From contig NZ_JOAX01000028.1 in assembly GCF_000720485.1 (NCBI RefSeq), positions 1 to 64,000 on the forward strand: a DNA stretch of 64,000 nucleotides, in the 5' to 3' direction. This stretch comes from Streptomyces ochraceiscleroticus (GTDB taxonomy: Bacteria > Actinomycetota > Actinomycetes > Streptomycetales > Streptomycetaceae). Of this stretch, positions 27,383 through 36,132 are shown piece after piece (the first letter of the stretch is position 1; each line of letters opens with the position of its first letter). A program made the position numbers and the translations under genes. Below the pieces are notes generated by a model. That model was not told where the DNA came from, did no database searches, and saw only the letters and a list, made by a program, of their open reading frames with translations.

Positions 27383-27948
27383 ATGGACTGGCTTCCGGCT
27401 GACTTCATTCATCCCGCTTGCGTGCCGGTGTCCGCTGGTTACCACCTGCGTCCCATCTCCGGTACCGACACGGAGCTTGATTACCCGGCCGTGATGGGTT
27501 CGCGAGAGCGGCTGTGGGCCATCTACGGCGAGGCATGGGGGTGGCCTCCCGCCACGATGACGTACGAACAGGACCGCGAGGACCTACTGCATCACGAACA
27601 GGAAATGGCAGAGCACAAGTCCTTCAACTACGCGCTGTTGGACAATGCTGGGACTGCCCTGCTCGGGTGTGTGTACATCGATCCCCCACAGAAGACTGGC
27701 GCAGAGATGCCGAGATCTCCTGGTGGGTGGTGAACGAAACGATCGGCACCGACCTTGAAGAGGCGATCAACGTACTCGTGCCGCAATGGATCGGCGAAGC
27801 CTGGCCCTTTAAAAAACCGCGCTACATCGGCCGCGATCTCACTTGGAAGGAGTGGCTCGCCCTCCCTGACATCCCCACAAGGCACGCGGGCGGTGATGAC
27901 AGCTTCGCTCAAGATGACCCCAGCAGACACGGGCCACCGATGACATAA
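27383..27948 (+). pseudogene. GNAT-family N-acetyltransferase, frameshifted
   Basis: ATG 27383 opens a frame that reads MDWLPADFIHPACVPVSAGY and continues to VYIDPPQKTGAE at about 27703, then stops at 27733. The +1-related frame continues the protein: AEISWWVVNETIGTDLEEAI, then LVPQWIGEAWPFKKPRYIGR, ending near 27948. The two halves join as a GNAT-like fold with its central GCVYIDP strand. One base is missing around 27700. No other similar gene is nearby, so I cannot tell true loss from a sequencing error. Confidence 0.7.
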
Positions 27949-28272
27949 CCACGTCCCAGTCGGCAGGCGGCGCGCTTTGACCACCATGCTGGGCCGAAGA
28001 AAGAGTTCAGCGCCCAGGGCTCTGACCTTGACACTGAACTCTAATTGGCGCAGCTCAATGCGACGGGCTGCGCACTGATCTGTTCAGCGCGCAGCCCCTC
28101 TACGTACTGTGCCACCAACCGTCACCACACCTGTCCGGCAGCCGGTCCTGCTGGCTTGTGGCAGCAGTTACGTCGTCCGAGCGGGCCGATGCATCCATCC
28201 TCCTCCGAGGAGACTCGTGCCATTGTCGCGCCAACGCTAGTGGACTGCCCGGTTTGCCATGAACATGGCATA
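27949..28272. other. intergenic region
   Basis: I see no gene, RNA or repeat here. It separates the broken GNAT from the convergent small Tat-signal gene. Confidence 0.35.
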
Positions 28273-28479
28273 TCAGCGGGGCAGGTAGAAGGGCGAAGGG
28301 CTCTGTGGGACTTCGGGGTTAGGCAGCGGCGGGTTGGGGACCTTTACCCGGCGGGGCGGCCGAGGCTCGGGGCAACCGTGTGCAGTCATGCTCAGAACAC
28401 CTACACCTGCGGCTAGCGATATTCCGGTACGCCGTAAAAATGAACGGCGAGTCATGGGCTCTCTATCAGTGTGATTCAT
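28273..28479 (-). CDS. small secreted protein with twin-arginine signal
   Basis: A 68-aa protein from ATG 28479 (GGGGCGGGG directly ahead). MTRRSFLRRTGISLAAGVGV is a textbook twin-arginine leader (R-R-x-F-L-R-R), followed by VLSMTAHGC, which might be a weak lipobox. The mature part is only about 30 residues, proline-rich and basic (PRPPRRVKVPNPPLPNPEVP). This is far too short for the cofactor-loaded folded proteins that usually use Tat, so it may be a Tat-exported peptide or the 5' stub of a lost gene. Confidence 0.6.
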   Translation of the reverse strand: MNHTDREPMTRRSFLRRTGISLAAGVGVLSMTAHGCPEPRPPRRVKVPNPPLPNPEVPQSPSPFYLPR

Positions 28480-28732
28480 CCCCGCCCCTTCGGTGCGAAC
28501 CGTGAACATACGACTGTGCCACAGAAAACCATACGGCCGTCAATACGGTTTTTACGGCCCGATGGTTCGCGCTCACACTGCACGGGTGATGAGGCTCCGT
28601 TATCTCAAGTGCCTGAGTGCAGTCCCTTGAGGTAATAGAGGTATGTGCGTTCCACAGGTAAAGGATTGCTGGGCGCCGGGTGACCCGCCGGAGTTGTCCC
28701 GCCAGCCACCCCCTTAGCGGCTGGCGAGGGTT

Positions 28733-28936
28733 TCACGAGGCCAGAGAGAACAACACGGGCACCGGGGCGGTGTCGGCGCGACGATCGATGGGGTCGAGCA
28801 ACGGCCAGATCAGTAGCACGCTCATGCCCGCGCCGGATTCGCCGAGAATCATGCGCTCGTTGCGCTCCGCGAGTCCTGCCCCGACCATCGTCGGCATGAC
28901 GTCCTGAACCATCGCCTCGGAACGCTTCGACTCCAC
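28733..28936 (-). pseudogene. fragment of a NACHT/STAND NTPase around its P-loop
   Basis: The frame reads RMILGESGAGMSVLLIWPLL, then DPIDRRADTAPVPVLFSLAS. It matches the NACHT pattern I-L-G-E-P-G-A-G-K-S-V-L-L and the strand before Walker B (PVPVLFSLAS). The P-loop lysine is a methionine here, so ATP binding would be lost. Neither effector domain nor the remaining NTPase core is present. Confidence 0.6.
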
Positions 28937-29243
28937 CGCCGGGAGGGCACTCTGGAGGGCCCTACTGCACCCGGATCAGCGACCGTTGGTACCAACACGA
29001 GCACAGCCTGCCCAGAAACGACTCAGAGGAACTGGAGAAGGAGATCGTCACGACGACCGGCGCCGAGTTCGGCCGGCCTCGGGCATCCTGCGCGTTGCGC
29101 GGTATGGCGGTAGGGCCGTGGGCTGCGCGGGGATGCATCTACTGGAGCCGGGCACGGCAGATTGAAGCGAGTTTTTCTGCTCAAAGAGGTGCGCGGTAAG
29201 AGAGGGTGCGGACCTGCTCCTTCAAGCTGCTGAGATGACAGCA

Positions 29244-29398
29244 ATGAGACTTGGTGCCTGGCGGCTGGTGCTGGATACCCGACCGACCTGGTGGAGGCGC
29301 AGGATCTCTATGTACGGCATGGCTTTGTGCAGATTCCCGCGTACCACGAATTCCCATTCTCTGACGTGTGGAACGAAGGGCGGTTGACGCACGCGTAG
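29244..29398 (+). pseudogene. C-terminal fragment of a GNAT acetyltransferase
   Basis: After MRLGAWRLVLDT a frame change gives TDLVEAQDLYVRHGFVQIP, then AYHEFPFSDVWNEGRLTHA and a stop at 29398. Y-x-R-H-G-F followed by a short strand is the usual end of GNAT domains. The N-terminal two thirds are missing. Confidence 0.6.
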
Positions 29399-29733
29399 TG
29401 CTCACGGTACCCAAAGGCTAGTCGCACGGGCACCTCGTATTGAGGTACGCGCCTCATCGACGTTCCGCCCACCAAGAACCCAGGAACGTTCAGGAGCAGA
29501 CGGTGGACGTTCTCACCCATCTCCTGCCGCCCGGCTCTGCTGTCAGCCGCGCACGAAGGACCTCCGGGTACCGGGCGGTGGGATCGCGACGATGGCGGGC
29601 GTCACGGGGAGCGGACTCGTCGACGTCGCTGGCTTACCCGATGGTGCGCGTGAGACGGTGCAAGGGAGGAGGGGTTGATGCTTGCTGAGTATGTCAGGGC
29701 AACTGCCCGGCCGTGCCAGGACGTCGTTAGGGC
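29399..29733. other. intergenic region
   Basis: No gene recognised. It presumably carries the promoter of the pentapeptide protein starting at 29734. Confidence 0.35.
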
Positions 29734-31440
29734 ATGACACCACCGACTTCCGAGCCATCCCCGGCTCCTCCGGACTGGCCGCACTGCGGGCACGGCGCAG
29801 TTCGCGCAGCGGACCCCGTCGGCTGTCGCGGCGCCCAGGTCCCTGGGCAGACCGCATGTCTGGCGCATCTGGGCGGCGCCGACCGCGCCGCCTACCTGGC
29901 CGCCTTGTCGCCCGGCGCCGACATCGATCATCGCGGTACACCCTTCACCGGTGAACTGCTCAATGAGCTTCTTGCCGCACTCACCGACGCCGGGACAGGC
30001 GTGGTGTCCTTGGGCGATGCTCTTTTCGAGCAGGCGGCGTTCCGGGACGATGCTGTCTTCAACGATGCGGAGTTCCGCGGTCGCGCTCATTTCGACGGAG
30101 CAAGATTCGACGCGCAAGCTTCCTTCGCACAAACGACATTCGCCAGGGGCGCCTGGTTCACCGAAGCCGAGTTCGGCGACCGTGCCTGGTTCACCGAGAT
30201 CGAGTTCCGCGCCATGACGTGGTTCAACCAGGCAGAGTTCCATGACGAGGTGTGGTTCAACGCGACCAAGTTCCACGACTACACAGGGTTCCACGGGACC
30301 CAGTTTCGCGGTGACGCGGTGTTCTTTCTGGCGAAGTTCGAGCGCGCCGTGCTGGTGGGGCCGCTGGCGTGCACTGGAAAGATCAACTTCGATCAGGCGG
30401 AGTTCAACGCTGCGGTGACCATCGAGGCATCAGCGGCTGTGGTGAGCTGCTGGCGGACGCGTTGGGCCTCCCCCGCCACCCTGCGGCTCCGGCACGCCGA
30501 GGTGGATCTGAGCGATGCGGTGCTCGAATACCCCGTGAGCGTCGCCGGCCGCGCCCGGCCCTTCCTCGTCAACGGTCAGGACATGGCCGAAACCGGGCTG
30601 CGGGATGCGCGCGTGCGTGTCGTGTCGCTGCGCGGTGTCGATGCGGCGCACCTGGTGCTCACCGACATCGATCTGACCGCGTGCCTGTTCGCCGGAACCA
30701 TCCACCTGGACCAGATCCGGTTGGAAGGGCAGTACGCCCTGGCTACCGCGCCCTTGGGCCTGCGCCGGCGCGGGCTGTGGCCGGTGCGCTGGACCCCGCG
30801 TCGGATGCTGGCCGAGGAGCATCACTGGCGTCACGCCCGTGCTGCAGGCTCAAGTGGCTGGTCTCCGCCGCCGGCGGGAGAAGAGGTGCTGGAGGCCGCG
30901 GCGTTGGCACCGGTGTACCGGCAGCTGCGCAAGAGCTTTGAGGACAGCAAGCACGAGCCGGGGGCGGCCGACTTCTACTACGGCGAGATGGAGATGCGCC
31001 GACACGCCGACGACATCCCCCCGTCCGAGCGCAGTCTCCTCACCGCGTACTGGGCCCTGTCCGGCTATGGTCTGCGCGCCTCTCGCGCGCTGGCGTGGCT
31101 GGTGGCTGCCATGACCGTCACGGTGCTGGTGATGATGCTATGGGGTCTGCCGCAGCATGCCCCGAAGCCGACCAGCACCGGCACCCTGACGAACTCCCGC
31201 CGCATCACGACGACCACGGACACGCCCGTGCCGGTCAACCCCGACGGCCCGTATCCCGCGCGCCTGTCGACCGAGCGGTTCGAGAAGTCCTTACGGGTAG
31301 TGATCAATTCGGTGGTGTTCCGCTCCTCCGGTCAGGACCTCACCACAGTGGGCACCTACACCGAGATGGTCTCCCGTCTCACCCAGCCCGTCCTGCTGGG
31401 GCTGGCCGTGCTCTGTATCCGCAATCGCGTTAAACGCTGA
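29734..31440 (+). CDS. pentapeptide-repeat protein with C-terminal 2-TM pore-like domain
   Basis: A 568-aa protein, the intact paralogue of 2399-4106. Residues 14-46 hold WPHCGHG, GCRG and CLAHL, possible metal ligands. About 95-215 is a run of F-centred pentapeptides (AFRDDAVFNDAEFRGRAHF and onward), which form a right-handed beta-helix. About 395-425 has VYRQLRKSFEDSKHEPGAAD. Two hydrophobic segments, LAWLVAAMTVTVLVMMLWGL and PVLLGLAVLCI, bracket a loop (SLRVVINSVVFRSSGQDL), as in 2-TM ion channels. The protein ends RNRVKR. Cytosolic beta-helix plus pore-like membrane domain suggests a gated channel or membrane sensor; this is inference. It converges with the large STAND gene. Confidence 0.85.
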   Translation: MTPPTSEPSPAPPDWPHCGHGAVRAADPVGCRGAQVPGQTACLAHLGGADRAAYLAALSPGADIDHRGTPFTGELLNELLAALTDAGTGVVSLGDALFEQAAFRDDAVFNDAEFRGRAHFDGARFDAQASFAQTTFARGAWFTEAEFGDRAWFTEIEFRAMTWFNQAEFHDEVWFNATKFHDYTGFHGTQFRGDAVFFLAKFERAVLVGPLACTGKINFDQAEFNAAVTIEASAAVVSCWRTRWASPATLRLRHAEVDLSDAVLEYPVSVAGRARPFLVNGQDMAETGLRDARVRVVSLRGVDAAHLVLTDIDLTACLFAGTIHLDQIRLEGQYALATAPLGLRRRGLWPVRWTPRRMLAEEHHWRHARAAGSSGWSPPPAGEEVLEAAALAPVYRQLRKSFEDSKHEPGAADFYYGEMEMRRHADDIPPSERSLLTAYWALSGYGLRASRALAWLVAAMTVTVLVMMLWGLPQHAPKPTSTGTLTNSRRITTTTDTPVPVNPDGPYPARLSTERFEKSLRVVINSVVFRSSGQDLTTVGTYTEMVSRLTQPVLLGLAVLCIRNRVKR

Positions 31441-31690
31441 GCACCGGCTGATGAAGGAGAAGGCGGGCCTGCAGTGTGGGCCGGGGCGTCTGGGAATCTG
31501 CATCGGTGAGCGGATTTCCTGGCCGGTGAGATCATGCCTTCCTGCACCGTGCTGGAGGTGCTCATGGCATGAGCTACTCGCAACACGCCGGCGACGAGCA
31601 ACCCGGCTGCCGCACAGGGTGTCCTCTTCGCGCATGGTTGCCGACCTCTTCGGCCGCTTGGTGGCGGCTACGCGGAGGCGGGCCGGGCCG

Positions 31691-34600
31691 CTAGCCTGCC
31701 AGGGCTCCGTCTTCGGTGTCACCTACGGCGACAGACCGTGCTCCAGGAGTGCGGAGAGACTCGACGACGAGAGCCGCGGCTTCAGGCTCGAGCTGCAGCA
31801 CCGCGGGCAGCGCCTCGCTCAAACTCCCATGTCGCAAGGCATGAGCCGCCAAGGCACGACCATGGCCAGGGGCAACGACGGGAGCAAGAATGACCGCAGC
31901 CTGCACCCCGCTCCTGCTGGTGACCGGAATGCTGCGGGCAGCCTCCTGCGCTCTGCCGTACTCACCTGCCGAGACAAACGCCTTGACCAGACCGGCCTGC
32001 AAAAACTCATGGTCTCCCTGCGAGGTGATGTCTTGGACGAAGTCTTCGGCCCGGTCGTACTGCTCCAGCTCCACAAGGGCGTCGACCACGCCGCTACAGA
32101 AGAAGGGCACCTGATCCCCAAGGGCCGCTACGCCCTGAAGTACCTGGTCGGCCTTTTCGTGCTCCCCTACCATGGCGTACGCCTTGAGTAGGCTGCCGCC
32201 CACCGCTAGCTGCATGGGACTGTCGGTCCGGAGAGCTTCGGCTTTTGCGAGAGCGGACCACGCTCCTTTTGTGTCCCCTGCAGCGGCGAGCGCCGCCGCC
32301 AGCCCTACCCACGCATGGAGGCACGATTCCGGTCGGCGCACTCTGCCAGCCCACGCCCTCGCCGTGTCGAACGCCCCCGCCTGCGCCAGTTCGACGACTG
32401 CCTCGGCCCGCAACACATCATCGAATTCGGCGTCGATCAAGTCCACCACAGCCTCGGCTCGCTCGACTTCACCGTCGCGGACCAGTTGCCGAACGAGTCG
32501 CGGCCAACCCCGCAATACCGCCATACCGCCGTTGGTCTGGCGCAGCAACGCCTCCGCACGACCGGTCTCACCCATGGATAGCAGCGTCTCGGCCACTGCT
32601 GACGCCAGGAGGCCCTGATCGAAGGCCGCGAAGTCTGCCGCCGGGCCACCTGGTTTTAGGTCGGTCAGGAGCGGTGCGGCATCTTCGATCAGCATCGTCG
32701 CGGCTTCAGTCTGCCCGGCATCAGCCATGATCTGTGCCGTGTACAGAAAGTCCCTGGCTCCCGGTGTCGGCTGCGTGCTCCTGAGTTCAGCTTCTATGGT
32801 GACCAGGCATTGCACCGCGCGATCGAGGCGGCCGTTGGCCGCCGCAGCGACGGCGCCGTGGGCGAGGGCGGGGAATCCCCGATGGTAGATGATGGTGCGT
32901 GCGAGTTCCTCCGCTCTGGCGAATTCGCCGGCTGCCGCGAGTGCCTCGACGACCTCGCACATCGAGGAGTGCGCAGGGGGAGGGTACGCAGAGGGATGGT
33001 CGTGTCTGCGGGCGTATGCCTCTGCCTCGTCGAAGTGCCCCGCACCCGCCAGCCCGCCAACGATGGCGGTGTGGGCCAGATGCCGCTCGTGGTCATCGTT
33101 GATGGTGCCGACGATGCGTTGCGCCTGCTCGAAACCCTCCGAGCAGACGAGCTGTTCCACTACTGCCCTCAGCGCTGCCGACCGGATGCCGGGGTCTTCG
33201 ATGGTGCGTGCGAGTGCTGCGGCGTCCTCGTGTTCTCCTGCTGCGGCTTGCGTGGTGAGGAGTTCGTATGTGGCAGTGTCACGGTCTTCGGTATGGGTCA
33301 GGAGGGCGATGGCGTTCCGGGCACGGACGAACTCCCCCTCTCTGGCCAATACGGCGATCACTTCTGCGGGTGTCCCGGAGGCAGGCAGGTGCTGTTCAGT
33401 CTCCTCCCAGAGCACCTCAGCCGCGTCCCGTTGCCCCGATCTGTGCAGGACCGAGGCGACTCGGGCCAGGGCAAGAGCGGCGTGTGCCGGCTCCGAGGCG
33501 CGCGCCCGCGCCCGTGCGTCATCAACGTGGCCGGTTTCGGCGTGGGCGGCAAGCAGGGACGCCATGCTCAAGGTCCTCACCACCGGGTCCGTGTCACCCA
33601 GCGCCAGCGCCTCGGCCCGATGGAAGGCTCCGGCGTGGACTCGCGCCTGGACCAGCTCTGGCAGCAGCCGTCTCCTGTCCCCCACGTCGCCCACGGTCGA
33701 CACCAGATGCTCGGCGCGCTCAAGTCTGCCTGCGCACGTCCAGGCGGCGACTGCCGCGACGAGAGTGGAATCGGTGTGCTCCCAGAGGTCTTCGGCCCTG
33801 ATAAGAATGGCCTCGGCCTGTTCCAGCAGGGCAATGGCCTGCTGGATGTCCGCCTGTTGGACGAGTTCCTCGGCAACACGGGCCAGCGCCAGTGCGCGGT
33901 CGTCCGGGGTGGGAATGCTTCGGGCCAGGGCCCCGGCCCGGTGGGGGCGGCCGAGTGCGGCCCATGCCCAGGGCAGGGTGCTGCCGACGCGGTCATTACG
34001 GGCATCGAGCGCTTCACGACGGATGGCTAGGCGGACCATATCCAGCAGGTCGGGCACTCCGGCGTGGACAATCAGTTCCTCCGCGACCCGGATTTCGTCC
34101 GAGGCTACGGCGTCGCCGAAGGTGACATCGAGCATGCGGTCGTGCCGCGCTGCGTCCAGCGCGCAGGCGACGACCCGCTGAAGGTCCCCATCCGCCCTTA
34201 GCATCGGGAAGTATCCGCGCAACAGGTACTCCGGGGTTCCGGCCGGCCAGTCCCGCGCCGCATACGCCGCCGCCCACTCGTGCAGCATGTGCCGGTAGTA
34301 GCTCAGTGCTGTCTCGCCCAGCATCTGTGCGGCATGATGCTGCAGGCCCTCGTGGGCGAGCAGGTAGACCTCCGCCGTGTGCCCCGCGCGCACGGCGAAT
34401 GTCCGCCCCGCGTGACTGCGGAGGGTGTCTTTGACCCGGTACGGGGTGGCGTCGGTCAGCTCGGCCAGGTCCGATGCCGTCAGGCCACCAGCCGCGACCG
34501 TGACCAGCCCCAGCAGGTCGTGTTGGAGGCCGTTGTCGGCCAGCAGCACCTTCAGTTCTCGCTCGGCTTCTTCGCGGATGATCTGGGCGTGCCGTGAGAT

Positions 34601-35371
34601 TTCCATCGGCCGTACGATGCCGGGATCGCGCAGCGGGTGGTGGGTGGGCACATCGCCGGGAACCGGCGGATGGGGCCGGCCTGCGACGATCACCCTCATG
34701 CCCGCCTCCAGGCGGTGGGGCAGCAGGCTGGCGATGCTGTGGGCATCGGGGCTCGTGGTCCACGTCCGGTCCTCATCCAGACCGTCGACCAGCAGGACCA
34801 AGCGCTGTCCGCGCTGCGCGCAGGTGCGTGCCGCTGCGCCGTACAGGCGCAGCAGGTGTGCTTCTCTGGTCGGTCCTGTCAGATACGCCGGCAGCCCTTC
34901 GCCGACGATTTCGGCCAGTTGCTCCAGGACGACGTCGACGTAGGCCAGCCGGTCGTTGTATGCGCCGAGCCGTGCGGTGATGAAGAACGGCACCACCCGG
35001 ACGCCCTGTGGCGGGTGCAGGGCGAACCACGCCAGCAGAGCGGTCTTCCCCGCCCATGCCTCGGCCCGCCACCACCCGTAGGACGGGCCGTCCTCAGCCG
35101 CGCAGAACTGGATCAGTTCCTCCAGCTCGCGGTCGCGTTCCACCAAAGTCTCCGGAGCGATCCGGGACACCTGCTCCCAGTAGGCGGAGCGCGCTGCGGG
35201 CGCCGCCCCGTCAGTGACCACCTGTCCGACCTGGATCAGGTTGTGGTCGCCGGTGTTGGCGAAACCCAGGCTGCCGCCCGCGGCCGCCGAACGCTCTCCG
35301 GAGGCAGTTGCCATCGGGGCTACGGACGTACGCTTACTGGGGCTTTTACGGCGCCACAACGGTGGCGTCAC
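31691..35371 (-). CDS. large STAND/NACHT-type NTPase with helical repeats
   Basis: A 1226-aa protein. Residues 34-46 carry S-L-G-F-A-N-T-G-D-H-N-L-I, a motif shared with the membrane protein encoded just upstream. LVERDRELEELIQF leads into a Walker A with Ala in the first position (AEAWAGKT, 103-110). Walker B is RLVLLVDGLDED (190-201), and VIVAGRPHPPVPGD is the sensor-like region. From about 400 to the end are some 20 degenerate TPR-like helical pairs of the type AGEFARAEELARTI. This is the layout of signal-transducing STAND NTPases, many of which act in phage defence or regulation. No enzymatic effector domain is recognisable; the effector may be the coupled membrane protein. GTG 35371 shares GTGA with the preceding stop. 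Confidence 0.85.
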   Translation of the reverse strand: MTPPLWRRKSPSKRTSVAPMATASGERSAAAGGSLGFANTGDHNLIQVGQVVTDGAAPAARSAYWEQVSRIAPETLVERDRELEELIQFCAAEDGPSYGWWRAEAWAGKTALLAWFALHPPQGVRVVPFFITARLGAYNDRLAYVDVVLEQLAEIVGEGLPAYLTGPTREAHLLRLYGAAARTCAQRGQRLVLLVDGLDEDRTWTTSPDAHSIASLLPHRLEAGMRVIVAGRPHPPVPGDVPTHHPLRDPGIVRPMEISRHAQIIREEAERELKVLLADNGLQHDLLGLVTVAAGGLTASDLAELTDATPYRVKDTLRSHAGRTFAVRAGHTAEVYLLAHEGLQHHAAQMLGETALSYYRHMLHEWAAAYAARDWPAGTPEYLLRGYFPMLRADGDLQRVVACALDAARHDRMLDVTFGDAVASDEIRVAEELIVHAGVPDLLDMVRLAIRREALDARNDRVGSTLPWAWAALGRPHRAGALARSIPTPDDRALALARVAEELVQQADIQQAIALLEQAEAILIRAEDLWEHTDSTLVAAVAAWTCAGRLERAEHLVSTVGDVGDRRRLLPELVQARVHAGAFHRAEALALGDTDPVVRTLSMASLLAAHAETGHVDDARARARASEPAHAALALARVASVLHRSGQRDAAEVLWEETEQHLPASGTPAEVIAVLAREGEFVRARNAIALLTHTEDRDTATYELLTTQAAAGEHEDAAALARTIEDPGIRSAALRAVVEQLVCSEGFEQAQRIVGTINDDHERHLAHTAIVGGLAGAGHFDEAEAYARRHDHPSAYPPPAHSSMCEVVEALAAAGEFARAEELARTIIYHRGFPALAHGAVAAAANGRLDRAVQCLVTIEAELRSTQPTPGARDFLYTAQIMADAGQTEAATMLIEDAAPLLTDLKPGGPAADFAAFDQGLLASAVAETLLSMGETGRAEALLRQTNGGMAVLRGWPRLVRQLVRDGEVERAEAVVDLIDAEFDDVLRAEAVVELAQAGAFDTARAWAGRVRRPESCLHAWVGLAAALAAAGDTKGAWSALAKAEALRTDSPMQLAVGGSLLKAYAMVGEHEKADQVLQGVAALGDQVPFFCSGVVDALVELEQYDRAEDFVQDITSQGDHEFLQAGLVKAFVSAGEYGRAQEAARSIPVTSRSGVQAAVILAPVVAPGHGRALAAHALRHGSLSEALPAVLQLEPEAAALVVESLRTPGARSVAVGDTEDGALAG

Positions 35372-35781
35372 AGGGTGTTCCCGTCACCCGTGATGGCGTC
35401 GCCGACCGACTCACCGGCCGCGACGGACCTGTCGCCGTCGGCCCGGATGGGAGCGGGCGACGCAGTGCCGGCTGCGGATGGCGGAAGGGGGCTAGACGGC
35501 CCTGCCAGCCGATTGCGATCGCCGGTCACTGCCCGTCCGATGCTCCTGGCGGCCACCACTGCGCCGGCCCCCGGCGCCTGGACCCCGCCCTCGCTCCGGC
35601 TTGCCAGCAGTGCCCACAGCGAGAGAACCAGGCCAGCCAGCCCGACGACCGAACCGATCACGCTCGCAGCGCGATCTGCTGTATCGAGGTCGCCCCAAAC
35701 CGCCGCCGCCACCAGGGCCATGGCCACGACGCCCGAGAACACCGCAGCGCCGATGAGCACGACCTTCTTCCATACCTGCAT
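35368..35781 (-). CDS. two-TM membrane protein coupled to the STAND NTPase
   Basis: A 137-aa protein. Two hydrophobic helices, about 6-28 (VVLIGAAVFSGVVAMALVAA) and 41-61 (VIGSVVGLAGLVLSLWALLA), are followed by a ~75-residue soluble tail. The tail contains two copies of a motif that also occurs in the NTPase: S-I-G-R-A-V-T-G-D-R-N-R-L (80-92) and S-V-G-D-A-I-T-G-D-G-N-T-L at the extreme C-terminus (125-137). ATG 35781 has AGGA about 11 nt ahead. Its stop overlaps the NTPase start (GTGA). The likely role is to anchor the NTPase or act as its membrane effector. I know of no named family. Confidence 0.7.
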   Translation of the reverse strand: MQVWKKVVLIGAAVFSGVVAMALVAAAVWGDLDTADRAASVIGSVVGLAGLVLSLWALLASRSEGGVQAPGAGAVVAARSIGRAVTGDRNRLAGPSSPLPPSAAGTASPAPIRADGDRSVAAGESVGDAITGDGNTL

Positions 35782-36132
35782 GTCGTCATTCTGTCCTGCA
35801 CAGCGGAGCAGTGTCAGGTCGATGGTCATGCCGCAGAGTCCGCCCAGTGCCCGGCAGGACGGGCCTTCCGACGAAGGAGGGGGCTGTTCTTCTATCTCTC
35901 GGTACGACGGACATTTCGCGCTGCGTATCACCCCCGCGACGTCGCCGAGAACGCAGGAGTCGACGGTGTTGATCGCTCTGGCCATTGGTTGCTGGGAACC
36001 GCGCCGCAGGATGATGCTCGGAGTGCAGACCGGGCCTGTCATTGGCCGAACAGGACTGCGCCGTCCAGTCCCGTGCGATGGGCTGGGCCGCTCCATGGCC
36101 CGGAGTCGTTCGCTGCTCAGGGGAGCCCCTCG
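35782..36132. other. intergenic region between STAND pair and integrase
   Basis: Frames are open on both strands but show no domain. The region must hold the leftward promoter of the STAND pair and the rightward one of the integrase gene. No attachment-site repeat was identified by eye. Confidence 0.35.
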
